A DNA stretch of 64,000 nucleotides from Pseudomonas cichorii. Its GTDB lineage: Bacteria; Pseudomonadota; Gammaproteobacteria; Pseudomonadales; Pseudomonadaceae. Shown piece after piece: positions 49,117 to 57,532 of this stretch. Position numbers and translations under genes: made by a program. A model generated the notes under the pieces. It had not been told where the DNA came from. It ran no database searches and worked only from the letters and a program-made list of their open reading frames with translations. Position 1 is the stretch's first letter; each line of letters begins with the position of its first letter. The stretch spans positions 310,001 to 374,000 of the forward strand of contig NZ_BLVZ01000006.1 of NCBI RefSeq assembly GCF_015471405.1. Reading direction: 5' to 3'.

Positions 49117-50529
49117 ATGTCAGTCGCTACCAGGTTTATTGAAGATCAGCCGGCACCGGTCGCCCCGCAGCCTGCCGAGAAGCTTTACCAGTTCGACGAA
49201 TCGCCATTGTTGGCCCGCCAGAACCGCCAGGAGTCCAACGCTCGCAGCTATCCGCGACGTATTCCCCTGGCACTCAAACGCGCCAAGGGTATTCATGTCG
49301 AGGACGTCGAAGGGCGTCGCTTCATCGATTGCCTGGCGGGTGCTGGCACCCTGGCTTTGGGTCATAACCATCAGGTCGTGATCGAGGCTATCCAGCAAGT
49401 CATCAGCGACGAATTGCCGTTGCATACCCTGGACCTCACCACGCCGGTCAAGGACCAGTTCGTCCAGGACCTGTTCGGTCTTCTGCCGCAGGAACTGGCG
49501 CAGGAAGCGAAAATCCAGTTCTGCGGCCCTACCGGCACCGATGCTGTGGAAGCCGCCCTGAAACTGGTGCGTACCGCAACCGGGCGCAGCACGGTGTTGT
49601 CGTTCCAGGGCGGTTATCACGGCATGAGTCAGGGAGCCTTGAGCCTGATGGGCAGCCTGGGACCGAAAAAACCCTTGGGTGCCTTGCTGAGCTCCGGCGT
49701 GCAGTTCATGCCATACCCTTACGATTACCGTTGCCCGTTCGGTCTGGGTGGCGCGCAAGGGGTCAAGGCCAACCTGCATTACCTGGAAAACCTGCTCAAC
49801 GATCCCGAAGCCGGGGTGCAGCTACCGGCTGCGGTGATTGTCGAGGTGGTGCAGGGCGAGGGCGGTGTGATTCCGGCGGATCTGGACTGGTTGCGCGGCC
49901 TGCGCCGCATCACCGAGAAGGCTGGCATTGCCCTGATCGTCGATGAAATCCAGAGCGGTTTCGCCCGCACCGGCAAGATGTTTGCCTTCGAGCATGCCGG
50001 GATCATCCCGGATGTGGTGGTGCTGTCCAAAGCCATCGGCGGCAGCCTGCCGCTGGCGGTGGTGGTTTATCGCCAATGGCTGGATGCCTGGCAGCCGGGC
50101 GCTCACGCCGGTACATTCCGGGGTAATCAGATGGCTATGGCCGCTGGTTCGGCGGTGATGCGTTATCTGAAGGAACACAACGTCTGTGAACACGTGAACA
50201 CTGTGGGCGCACGTTTGACCCGGCACCTGCGCGACCTGCAACGCGACTTCCCGCAACTGGGGGATATTCGCGGTCGCGGGCTGATGCTCGGTGTCGAGTT
50301 GGTGGACCCGAACGGCGCACCCGATGCACTTGGGCATCCACCGGTATTTGCCCGCCTGGCACCGCTGGTACAGCGTGAATGCCTCAAGCGTGGGCTGATT
50401 CTGGAACTGGGCGGTCGCCATGGCAGCGTCGTGCGCTTCCTGCCGCCGCTGGTGATTACGGCCGAGCAGATCGACGAAGTGGCCGGTATATTCGGCCGGG
50501 CGCTTTCGGCGGCGGTGGCCAGTCTTTAA
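49117..50529 (+). CDS. pvdH: Diaminobutyrate-2-oxoglutarate aminotransferase PvdH
   Basis: PLP enzyme converting aspartate-beta-semialdehyde to L-2,4-diaminobutyrate, the third PvdL substrate. The 470-residue class III aminotransferase has FCGPTGTDAVEAALKL, GGYHGMSQGALSL, the Asp of ALIVDEIQSGFARTG and PLP Lys K305 in VVLSKAIGGSLPLAVVVY. ATG 49117 is chosen because GAGGG lies upstream. A TTG five codons earlier is an alternative. It follows pvdL, as in P. aeruginosa. Confidence 0.95.
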   Translation: MSVATRFIEDQPAPVAPQPAEKLYQFDESPLLARQNRQESNARSYPRRIPLALKRAKGIHVEDVEGRRFIDCLAGAGTLALGHNHQVVIEAIQQVISDELPLHTLDLTTPVKDQFVQDLFGLLPQELAQEAKIQFCGPTGTDAVEAALKLVRTATGRSTVLSFQGGYHGMSQGALSLMGSLGPKKPLGALLSSGVQFMPYPYDYRCPFGLGGAQGVKANLHYLENLLNDPEAGVQLPAAVIVEVVQGEGGVIPADLDWLRGLRRITEKAGIALIVDEIQSGFARTGKMFAFEHAGIIPDVVVLSKAIGGSLPLAVVVYRQWLDAWQPGAHAGTFRGNQMAMAAGSAVMRYLKEHNVCEHVNTVGARLTRHLRDLQRDFPQLGDIRGRGLMLGVELVDPNGAPDALGHPPVFARLAPLVQRECLKRGLILELGGRHGSVVRFLPPLVITAEQIDEVAGIFGRALSAAVASL

Positions 50530-50610
50530 TTTTTCGACGTAGCGATACGTTCACTTTACATAGCCGCTGTGAATTGGCGCATCGGCACTGAATAACCATG
50601 GAGAGCAGCA

Positions 50611-50838
50611 ATGACTTCAGTTTTCGACCGCGACGACATCGTCTTTCAGGTCGTGGTCAACCACGAAGAGCAATATTCCATCTGGCCGGATTACAAGGCA
50701 ATCCCCAACGGCTGGCGCACCGTGGGCAAGAGCGGTTTCAAGAAGGAATGCCTGGCCTACATCGAAGAAGTGTGGACCGACATGCGTCCACTGAGCCTGC
50801 GCCAGAAGATGGAAGCACAGGCTGCTACTGCACACTGA
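50611..50838 (+). CDS. MbtH-like NRPS accessory protein
   Basis: A 75-residue protein that binds and stabilises NRPS adenylation domains. The family pattern is intact: [40 protein letters not shown] and [11 protein letters not shown], with the conserved Trp residues. It follows pvdH by 81 bases, as PA2412 follows pvdH. GGAGA precedes the ATG. No PvdS box was found directly upstream. A terminator follows. Confidence 0.95.
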   Translation: MTSVFDRDDIVFQVVVNHEEQYSIWPDYKAIPNGWRTVGKSGFKKECLAYIEEVWTDMRPLSLRQKMEAQAATAH

Positions 50839-50857
50839 TTGCGTAGCGCCCTAAAAC

Positions 50858-50890
50858 AAACGCCCCGATCAATGTCGGGGCGTTTTTGTT
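50858..50890. terminator. Terminator after the MbtH-like gene
   Basis: AAACGCCCCGA (50858-50868) pairs with TCGGGGCGTTT (50875-50885), followed by TTGTTTC. The AAAACAAA on the left allows function in the reverse direction for the fpv operon too. Confidence 0.85.
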
Positions 50891-50910
50891 TCTATGCTGC
50901 CCACAAATCC

Positions 50911-51004
50911 GTAGGACCGAATTTATTCGGGAAGAGGCCGGCACACTCACTGCATCTTCATCGTCAGCACTTCATACCTCTTTCGCGGATAAATCCGCTC
51001 CCAC
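50911..51004. repeat. Degenerate REP-type pair between mbtH-like and fpvF
   Basis: GTAGGACCGAATTTATTCGG (50911-50930) and TTCGCGGATAAATCCGCTCC (50982-51001) resemble opposing arms of the repeat at 16691, about 50 bases apart and diverged. Confidence 0.6.
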
Positions 51005-51022
51005 ACAGACCTCTATGGGCGT

Positions 51023-51940
51023 TTATTTCTTGCCTGCCAACTCCGCAATAACCTGCTCGATATTGCCCTGCAGTTCGGCTACCGGGTCTTCTCCATCGAC
51101 TCCCAGCACCAGCAGTTTACTGCCTGCCGCAGTGACGGCCGCTTTCACGGGCTCCGGTGGCTGGCGATGGTCCAGCACCAACGCCACATCATTATCCTTG
51201 AGCGTAGCCGTCAGCTTTTGCAGGGCCTCGGGTGTCCACTGTTCGTCGGTGAGCGCCTGGGTGTCGATCAGCTCCAGATTGAGGCCGCTGATCAGGTAGC
51301 CGAAACGGTCGGACAGGCTGACCACGCTCAGGTTATCCGCACTGGCCAGACGGGCTTCACTGGCTGCGCTGAGCTTGAGCAACTGCTGCTTGAGGGCCGC
51401 CAGATTGGCTTCGATTTTCGGTTTGGCGGCCGGAGCCAGACGTACCAGATCCGCTGCCATCACATCGGCCATGCGGCCCATGTTATTGCTGGCCAGCCAG
51501 GGCTGACTGTTCAAGCCATCGACGTTCTGGCCGGGTTGCAAGGCGATGCCCGGCAGGCTGCCATCCACGGGGCGGGCGGCATCGATTTCGACGATGCGGA
51601 TATTGCTGCGTCGGGCATTGGGGTAAAGCGGGTCATCGGCCCAGATCGAACGCAGCCCGATCACCGCATCGGCTTCCACGCTGAGTTTACGCAGCGCTTC
51701 GGCACCGCGCCCGGTGAAGTAGGCAGTCTGGCGTGAGCCGGGCAGGTTGGCGGCTGCCGCGCGTTCCAGCACCACGCCGCTGTCCTTGAGCAGAATCTGC
51801 CCCAGGCCGTAGGTGATGGGCAGGCTGGCCAGAACCCGGACCGGTTCCGGGCTGGCGCTTTTGCTTTCGGCCGCGTACAGGCTATTGCTGAACAGGCCGC
51901 TGAGAGCCAGGGCGAGGGTCAATGTGCGCAGAGTAGGCAT
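51023..51940 (-). CDS. fpvF: Periplasmic binding protein FpvF
   Basis: A 305-residue ZnuA-related periplasmic protein with signal peptide (LTLALALSGLFSNSLYAAES). In P. aeruginosa FpvF and FpvC are the two periplasmic components of the FpvCDEF ABC system that assists release of iron from ferripyoverdine. The classical metal-binding His cluster of ZnuA is not evident in this protein. LVLDHRQPPEPVKAAV and DRFGYLISGLNLELI fit the cluster A-I fold. It is the last gene of the reverse operon, one base after fpvE. Confidence 0.85.
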   Translation of the reverse strand: MPTLRTLTLALALSGLFSNSLYAAESKSASPEPVRVLASLPITYGLGQILLKDSGVVLERAAAANLPGSRQTAYFTGRGAEALRKLSVEADAVIGLRSIWADDPLYPNARRSNIRIVEIDAARPVDGSLPGIALQPGQNVDGLNSQPWLASNNMGRMADVMAADLVRLAPAAKPKIEANLAALKQQLLKLSAASEARLASADNLSVVSLSDRFGYLISGLNLELIDTQALTDEQWTPEALQKLTATLKDNDVALVLDHRQPPEPVKAAVTAAGSKLLVLGVDGEDPVAELQGNIEQVIAELAGKK

Positions 51941-52840
51941 TTATCCGATATTCCCTTTGAGGCTGGGGACCGTGCCGCGGGCGATGGCGGCCAAGGCGAA
52001 GCCGACGCCCGCCACCAGAATGATCGCCGCGCCTGAAGGCACGGGCAGGTCGAAGACGATAGGCAGCAGGATGCCGCACAAGGTACTGACGGTGGCAATG
52101 GCGACCGAAATCCAGAAGAAGCCTTTGAGTGACTGGCTCAGCAAGCGTGCAGCGGCAGCCGGTATCACCAGCAGGGCACCCACCAGAATGGCGCCGATGA
52201 CTTTCACGGCAGCCACGGTAATCAGCGTCACCAGAATCACGAACAGGTAATCCAGCGTCTTGACCGCAACGCCTCGCACAGCCGCCAGTTGCGGGTTGAA
52301 GCTGGCCAGCATGATGCGGTTGTACAGCGGCAGGCTCAGGCCCATGACCAGCGAGCCGACAATCAGCAGCACCAGCAGGTCACTGCCGTTGACGGTCAGC
52401 ACCGAGCCGAACAGGACGTTTTCCAGAATATGCACGTTGATCTTGCCCGCCAGCACCAGCAACAGGCTGGCGCCCAATGCCAGGGACACCGAAAGGAATA
52501 CGCCGATCAAGGTGTCCGGTGCCAGACCGGTGCGGTTGCGCAGGTAGTTGAGCACGATACCGAACAGCAGGCAGTAGCCGAAAAGGCTGCCATAAGGGCC
52601 GGTGTAGGGTTCGCCCAGCAGAATGCCGATGGCCACCCCGGTCAGGGCCGCATGGCCCACGGCTTCCGAGAAGAACGCGAAACGCTTGACCACCACCAGC
52701 GTGCCCAGGCCGCCCAGCACCGGGCCGATCAGCAGGCCGGCGAGCAGGGCGTTGACCACGAAACCGTAGGCCAGTGCTTCTGGCAGGTAGCCGGACGAAG
52801 CCAGGTTTTGAATGAACAGGCGAAAGCTTTCGTAATCCAT
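51941..52840 (-). CDS. fpvE: ABC permease FpvE
   Basis: A 299-residue ZnuB-family inner-membrane permease with eight or nine hydrophobic segments. It has the coupling-helix region VVKRFAFFSEAVGHAALTGV and GAILVGALLVIPAAAARLLSQ. The ATG 52840 overlaps the fpvD stop (TGATG). A GTG one codon earlier is an alternative. With FpvD, C and F it forms the transporter that receives iron after reduction by FpvG. Confidence 0.88.
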   Translation of the reverse strand: MDYESFRLFIQNLASSGYLPEALAYGFVVNALLAGLLIGPVLGGLGTLVVVKRFAFFSEAVGHAALTGVAIGILLGEPYTGPYGSLFGYCLLFGIVLNYLRNRTGLAPDTLIGVFLSVSLALGASLLLVLAGKINVHILENVLFGSVLTVNGSDLLVLLIVGSLVMGLSLPLYNRIMLASFNPQLAAVRGVAVKTLDYLFVILVTLITVAAVKVIGAILVGALLVIPAAAARLLSQSLKGFFWISVAIATVSTLCGILLPIVFDLPVPSGAAIILVAGVGFALAAIARGTVPSLKGNIG

Positions 52841-53601
52841 CACGCGGCACTCCCTTGGGCGTCCGCTGCACGCGGATGGGCGGAGAACAGCGTCAGCAGC
52901 CGCTCGGGTGTCAGGGCGGTGTGCGCCGGTTCATCGAAAAGGACGCGGCGATTGAGGCCGGTGACGTTATCGGCCAGTCGTTTGACGGCCTCCAGATCAT
53001 GCTCGATCCACAGCACCGTAATGCCTGCCTGACGCCAGTCGCCGAGCAGGCGCTCGAATACCTGGATACCGGCTTCATCAAGGGCCGACATCGGCTCATC
53101 GAGCACCAGCAGTTGCGGGGCCGGAATCAAACCCTGGGCCAGCAGCACGCGCTGGCGCTCGCCACCGGACAGGGCGCCCATGCGGCGCTTGCGTTTGTCC
53201 TGCATGCCGACTCGCTCCAGAGCTTCGCCGATGGCTTTCGCGTAGTGGCGGGACAAGCCGAGAAATGCCGGACGCCGCTGGCACATGGCAGCCATGAAGT
53301 CATCGACTGTCATGGGCAGGCCGCGGTCGAACTCCAGCGCCTGAGGTACATAGCCGATCAGGCCGGGTGAGCCGGGCCATTGCAGGCTGAGCTGGCCCTG
53401 ATGGGGCATCTGCCCGAGCAGGGTCTTGATCAGCGAGCTTTTGCCGCCGCCGTTCGGCCCGACCAGCGCATGCACGCTGCCGGCCCGCACATTGAAGTTG
53501 ATGCGGTCCAGAATGGTGGTGCGTCCCAGAGTCAGGCTGACATCGGCGAAGGTGACGCCAGGCCCGCGGCTGGCGAGGGAAATCGGTTCGGCAGCGGTCA
53601 T
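52840..53601 (-). CDS. fpvD: ABC ATPase FpvD
   Basis: A 253-residue cytoplasmic ABC ATPase. Walker A GPNGGGKS (48-55), Q in YVPQALEFD, signature [15 protein letters not shown] and Walker B LLVLDEPMSALD are all present, with H in WIEHD. It overlaps fpvC by ATGA and fpvE by TGATG. It energises the FpvE permease. Confidence 0.9.
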   Translation of the reverse strand: MTAAEPISLASRGPGVTFADVSLTLGRTTILDRINFNVRAGSVHALVGPNGGGKSSLIKTLLGQMPHQGQLSLQWPGSPGLIGYVPQALEFDRGLPMTVDDFMAAMCQRRPAFLGLSRHYAKAIGEALERVGMQDKRKRRMGALSGGERQRVLLAQGLIPAPQLLVLDEPMSALDEAGIQVFERLLGDWRQAGITVLWIEHDLEAVKRLADNVTGLNRRVLFDEPAHTALTPERLLTLFSAHPRAADAQGSAA

Positions 53602-54527
53602 GCGCCAGCCTCCTGAATGGCCCGGACCACGGTATCCAGATTGCCTTTCATTTCCTTCTCGTACTTGTCGGCGCTGTATTCGCCATAGGAAATGTGCGAC
53701 AGCGGGTAGAGCTTGACGCCGGATTCACGCTGGATGGTTTCGACGTAAGTGGACGGGAAGTCCATCTCCGAGAAGATCACTTTCACGTCCAGTTCGCGCA
53801 ACTGGTCGATGGTCTTCTTCAACTGGCTCGGGCTCGGCTCGATACCGTGAGCCGGTTCGACCACGGCTGTGACTTCCAGGCCGAATTCACGCAGCAGGTA
53901 GTCGTAGGCCGCATGCACCGTGGCGACTCGCAGGTCGGCATTGGGGGCCTTGGTGAGTTTGGCCAGAGCGTCGGCGCGCATCTGCCGCAGGCGTTTGCCA
54001 TAGGCGCGGGCATTGGCGGTGTAGGTCTTGGCGTTGTCGGGGTCAAGTTTGCCCAGTTCGCGGGCAATGTTGTTGACCTGTGCGATAGAGGCGCTGATCG
54101 ACAGGAAGGTATGCGGGTTGACCACTTTGCCCGCGCCACGAGCCGCGATCCCGGTGGCTGCCAGCAGCGGCACATCAGCGTTGGCTTCGATGGTGGCGAT
54201 ATCCGGTTTTTCACTGGCGGCGATCATGCGGTCGGCAAAGTCGTCATGGCCCACGCCATTGAGCACGACAACGTCCAGCGAGCCGATACGCTTGATGTCT
54301 TCAGCGCGGGGTTCATAGGCGTGCGGGTTGAAACCGGCGGGAATCAGCGGAACCACCTCGGCCTTGTCGCCGACGATATTGCTGACATAGCTGTAGTAAG
54401 GATGCAGTGTGATGCCGATCCGCAGGCGCTTGGCCGGGTCGGCGCTGACCAGTGGTGCGAGCAGGGTTGCGAACAGGCCAACCAGTACGACGCGCAGCAA
54501 TGGACGGCGTTTCAATGAAATAGGCAT
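53598..54527 (-). CDS. fpvC: Periplasmic metal/siderophore-binding protein FpvC
   Basis: A 309-residue ZnuA-family periplasmic protein with an N-terminal signal (LLRVVLVGLFATLLAPLVSA). Metal-binding candidates include His in FNPHAYEPR, VNPHTFLS and ATVHAAYDYLL, and a late Asp/Glu in FSEMDFPSTYVE, the ZnuA three-His pattern. It is the partner of FpvF; both are periplasmic in P. aeruginosa. Start ATG 54527 gives the signal peptide. It follows fpvK by 35 bases. Confidence 0.88.
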   Translation of the reverse strand: MPISLKRRPLLRVVLVGLFATLLAPLVSADPAKRLRIGITLHPYYSYVSNIVGDKAEVVPLIPAGFNPHAYEPRAEDIKRIGSLDVVVLNGVGHDDFADRMIAASEKPDIATIEANADVPLLAATGIAARGAGKVVNPHTFLSISASIAQVNNIARELGKLDPDNAKTYTANARAYGKRLRQMRADALAKLTKAPNADLRVATVHAAYDYLLREFGLEVTAVVEPAHGIEPSPSQLKKTIDQLRELDVKVIFSEMDFPSTYVETIQRESGVKLYPLSHISYGEYSADKYEKEMKGNLDTVVRAIQEAGA

Positions 54528-54562
54528 GGGTAAACAGTCTTCTTTTCAGTGAATGCGTGGGT

Positions 54563-55135
54563 TCAGTGTCGATGCTGGCGGGTAACCCCGGCATCGAATT
54601 GCGCGACGACCTGCTGCCAGCCAGCGCTGATCAGAGCCTGGTCGCCAAGATCGGTCGGTGCAGCCAGCGAGCCTTTGCGGTTGATCCAGATGTCGGCTTC
54701 GGCCTTGTCGTCGGCCTCGATGCGCAGCAGGAAGGAGCCGGCGACTGTCGGTGTAGGGCTCAGGCCCAGATAGGAGTGTTCGACCATTTGCCAGGCATGA
54801 TTGCCCCGGCTGACGGAGCTGGCGTCACGGGCAAAGGGCGCAAAGCCTTCATCCGCCAGCTGCTGCGGGGTGACCGGTTCCTGTTGTTCCTGCGTCAGCA
54901 GGCGTACTTCGTCCAGTGTCACACGCAGGTCAGCGTAGATGCCTTGCTCGGCGGCACTCAGGTCGCGACGTGCATCCAGTTGATGGCTGGCGACAGTGTC
55001 CGCCTCATGCTTCTCGCCACGCAGGCCTACTACAGTCGCGGCGACACCCAGAATCAGCAGGCACAACAGCAGCACGTAAAGGGTTTCATGACCGGCTCCA
55101 GCCGGGCGAACGATCTGTCGGGTTGGCGTACTCAT
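54563..55135 (-). CDS. fpvK: Membrane-anchored FpvK-like protein
   Basis: A 190-residue protein with one N-terminal membrane segment (TLYVLLLCLLILGVAATVVGL) and a periplasmic domain (EADTVASHQLDARRDLSAAE). It corresponds by position and size to PA2406/FpvK in the iron-release operon. FpvH, J and K associate with FpvG and aid ferripyoverdine reduction. No enzyme motif is visible. It overlaps fpvJ by ATGA. Confidence 0.75.
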   Translation of the reverse strand: MSTPTRQIVRPAGAGHETLYVLLLCLLILGVAATVVGLRGEKHEADTVASHQLDARRDLSAAEQGIYADLRVTLDEVRLLTQEQQEPVTPQQLADEGFAPFARDASSVSRGNHAWQMVEHSYLGLSPTPTVAGSFLLRIEADDKAEADIWINRKGSLAAPTDLGDQALISAGWQQVVAQFDAGVTRQHRH

Positions 55136-55470
55136 GGGGCCTCGATATCGGCTTGGTCGATTTCCACGACATGGCCGGGGCCTGCATCGAACAGCACATA
55201 GAACTCGGCGGAAGGGCGCTTGAAGGTCAGGGTTGAATCCGCGCCCAGCTTGCCGGGCACCAGAATGGTTTCGTCATAGCCGATGACGTCCAGCGTCACC
55301 CCCGGCGCGCCGCTGCCATCGGAAAAACCGCCGGTGCAGCGGATCTGCTCGGCGTCGATCTGTTTGCACTCGCACATCGGGTTGTGGGCCAGGGCATTGC
55401 CGGCAAAGCCGACGCTCAGCAGGAAGAGGGCGCTGACACCCAACTGGCGTAGCGGGAAGCGTACGATCAT
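55132..55470 (-). CDS. fpvJ: Small periplasmic FpvJ-like protein
   Basis: A 112-residue exported protein. The signal peptide ends GFAGNALAHN, then a short beta-rich domain carries a CECK pair (NPMCECKQIDAEQIRC) that could form a disulphide or bind metal. ATG 55470 is preceded by AAGGAG seven bases upstream and overlaps the fpvH stop (ATGA). Named by position in the FpvGHJK block. Confidence 0.75.
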   Translation of the reverse strand: MIVRFPLRQLGVSALFLLSVGFAGNALAHNPMCECKQIDAEQIRCTGGFSDGSGAPGVTLDVIGYDETILVPGKLGADSTLTFKRPSAEFYVLFDAGPGHVVEIDQADIEAP

Positions 55471-56009
55471 TTTTTGGCTCCTTGTTTTTTCAGCCAGGCT
55501 ACGGTCGTAGGGGAGGCCTGTTGCAGCGCAATTGAGGTCTGATGCACGGATCCGTCCCAGCCCTCCATGGTGATCCACAGGTCCTGATCGGGATCGGTGT
55601 TTTCCGGGATCTGCATGAACGCAGTCATGCGATAGGCCACGCCGAAGAAGATCACCCCGGCAGTCCGCAGGCTGCGGGGTTTACCGATGCGCAGGTAAGT
55701 TGCCTTGACCTGATCGGCGCAGCTTTCGCACAGCGAGGCATTGAAGTTTTTCATGTAGCCCGAGGCGCCGGAAAAGATCGGCGCTTCATTGCGTTCCTCG
55801 GCCAGTTTCATGCTCCATGGCCCGACCTGGATGGTGCCCAGATCCCGCTGCCCGAGCCCCTTGTCGCCCCGGAGCAGGGCGTCATCGGCGAAGTACTTGG
55901 GCATGAAACCCAAGGGAATCAGCACCAGCAAGATATTGATATGGAAACGCCATTTGTGCCAGACGCGGCTCAGGGTCGAAACAGGTTGTGCAGTTGCGGC
56001 CTTGCTCAC
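55467..56009 (-). CDS. fpvH: Membrane-anchored FpvH-like protein
   Basis: A 180-residue protein with one N-terminal membrane helix (FHINILLVLIPLGFMPKYFA) and a periplasmic domain containing a CESC motif (ASLCESCADQVK) that may be redox-active or metal-binding. It corresponds by position to PA2404/FpvH. It overlaps fpvG and fpvJ by ATGA, indicating translational coupling through the reductive complex. Confidence 0.78.
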   Translation of the reverse strand: MSKAATAQPVSTLSRVWHKWRFHINILLVLIPLGFMPKYFADDALLRGDKGLGQRDLGTIQVGPWSMKLAEERNEAPIFSGASGYMKNFNASLCESCADQVKATYLRIGKPRSLRTAGVIFFGVAYRMTAFMQIPENTDPDQDLWITMEGWDGSVHQTSIALQQASPTTVAWLKKQGAKK

Positions 56010-57226
56010 AGGTTGTTCTCCGGAATTTCGGTGGCCAGCGACGGTCGTGCTGTTTGTTGTTTCCTGACGGTGGCCTGTTCGGCCTTGGCATCGCGTTTCA
56101 GGGCATTGAGGGTGGCCAGTGCCGTGCGTTTACTCCAGATCAGCAGGCCGCTGAGGACCATCATGCTCAGCAGCAGGCCAAAGAAGGCCCAGATCAGCTT
56201 GATCCAGATGCCGCCGAAGTCGCCGGTATGCAGTGGGCGCATGGACTCGGTGACGAACTCCAGATTGTTGCGGTCCGACAACAGGTGTGAGGTGGCGATT
56301 TCACCGCTGTACGGGTTGATCTCGGCGGTCTGGTACATCAGCGGATACCAGCTGCGGCCACCGACCTCCATATTGGCGTAGGCATTGCTGGGCGGGCTGA
56401 TGAAGCTGGCTTCCAGGCCGGGAATCCGTTGCTTGGCAATTTCGATGGCCTTGTCCAGGCTGATGGTCGGCGCAGGGCTGCCGTCAGCGGTGAGGGGCAC
56501 GCTGCTATGGGGAATGATGGACGCCGTCTGGGACTTGCTGGAAATGCTGATCTGGTTATCCCAGAGCAGCGCCTGGATCAGAAACCAGGTGCCGGTGATC
56601 GAAATGACGGCAATGAACCAGATCGACCAGATGCCGCTCAGACGATGAAAGTCGCCCCAGAAGATTCGCGCGCCATGGTTGAAGCGCAACGTGGGTTTCA
56701 GGAAGCCTTTCCAGAACTTCTTGTAGACCACCAGCCCGGTGATCAGCGACACCAGCATCGGCAGGCCCAGTATCGACACCAGATACCAGCCCCAGGAATA
56801 GCCGTTGGTGAAAGGCACCAGCCACCAGCCATGCAGGGCGCGGGTGAATCGGCGGAAGTCGAAGGCCGGCGTGACGCCCTGGATAAGTCCGGTGTAAGGG
56901 TTCACATAGGCCGGTACCGAACGCCCGTCGGGGTAGGTGACATTGACGCTCAGGGCGAAATATTCACCGTCCGGCTGCATCATCGTGCCGATGATCAGGT
57001 TCGGTTCGTTACGCTCTATGGTGGCCCTGATCTGCTCGAAGCTGAGCCGTGGCGCATCATCCGATGGCTTGACGGCACGCATCTCCGGGTTGGCCAGCCA
57101 CATGATTTCCTTGCTGACCACCGCCAGCGTGCCGGTGACGCACACGATCAGCACAAAGAACCAGATCGGCAGCGCCAGCCAGCTATGGACGAGAAACCAG
57201 ATTTTTGAGCGGGACTTCTTTGACAT
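56006..57226 (-). CDS. fpvG: Inner-membrane ferripyoverdine reductase FpvG
   Basis: A 406-residue PepSY-associated membrane protein with about four hydrophobic segments and His-rich loops (FLVHSWLALPIWFF, RALHGWWLVPFTNG, FHRLSGIWSIWF). In P. aeruginosa FpvG reduces Fe(III)-pyoverdine in the periplasm so iron can be taken by FpvCDEF. ATG 57226 starts the first membrane helix. A longer frame upstream (to 57358) lacks family support and would enter the promoter region. No good ribosome binding site precedes it. It heads the eight-gene reverse operon. Confidence 0.88.
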   Translation of the reverse strand: MSKKSRSKIWFLVHSWLALPIWFFVLIVCVTGTLAVVSKEIMWLANPEMRAVKPSDDAPRLSFEQIRATIERNEPNLIIGTMMQPDGEYFALSVNVTYPDGRSVPAYVNPYTGLIQGVTPAFDFRRFTRALHGWWLVPFTNGYSWGWYLVSILGLPMLVSLITGLVVYKKFWKGFLKPTLRFNHGARIFWGDFHRLSGIWSIWFIAVISITGTWFLIQALLWDNQISISSKSQTASIIPHSSVPLTADGSPAPTISLDKAIEIAKQRIPGLEASFISPPSNAYANMEVGGRSWYPLMYQTAEINPYSGEIATSHLLSDRNNLEFVTESMRPLHTGDFGGIWIKLIWAFFGLLLSMMVLSGLLIWSKRTALATLNALKRDAKAEQATVRKQQTARPSLATEIPENNL

Positions 57227-57345
57227 GGGGGAACGGTCTCGATTCACGGTGTCAGAGCGGCCATTTTTTGAAGGGCACAGACTCCTTTTTGTAAAAATAC
57301 GGTCATGGCTTTTGGCCGATGCTGCCGCTGCATCTAATAAAGACG

Positions 57346-57364
57346 AATGAGAATGCAAATGATG
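57346..57364. promoter_or_regulatory. Weak Fur-box-like site between fpvG and the hydroxylase gene
   Basis: AATGAGAATGCAAATGATG is a partial match to the Fur consensus. It lies in the 306-base divergent region (57227-57532), which otherwise shows only the PvdS box at 57464. No PvdS box was found facing fpvG. Confidence 0.3.
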
Positions 57365-57463
57365 TAATTATTTCTTTCGTCCAAATGAAAGTAAATGTTT
57401 CAAAAGGCGGATGTGAGCTGTCTTTCTGCGGGAAAGGCCTAATTTTCAGGTGGCCGGGTACGT

Positions 57464-57487
57464 TAAATCAGGACGTCGGTGTTGCGT
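57464..57487 (+). promoter_or_regulatory. PvdS-dependent promoter for the SyrP-like hydroxylase
   Basis: TAAAT (57464-57468), 16 bases, CGT (57485-57487) matches the iron-starvation box exactly, 46 bases ahead of the ATG. Confidence 0.75.
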
Positions 57488-57532
57488 CAGGCCGTTGGGG
57501 CTCGCACGCTTTGCCATCAAGGGAGAGTCATC

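Noticed and set aside
51023..54527. Reading the ABC genes as a zinc ZnuABC system
   Set aside because: Two distinct periplasmic binding proteins and coupling to FpvGHJK inside the pyoverdine locus fit FpvCDEF better; no Zur site was seen.
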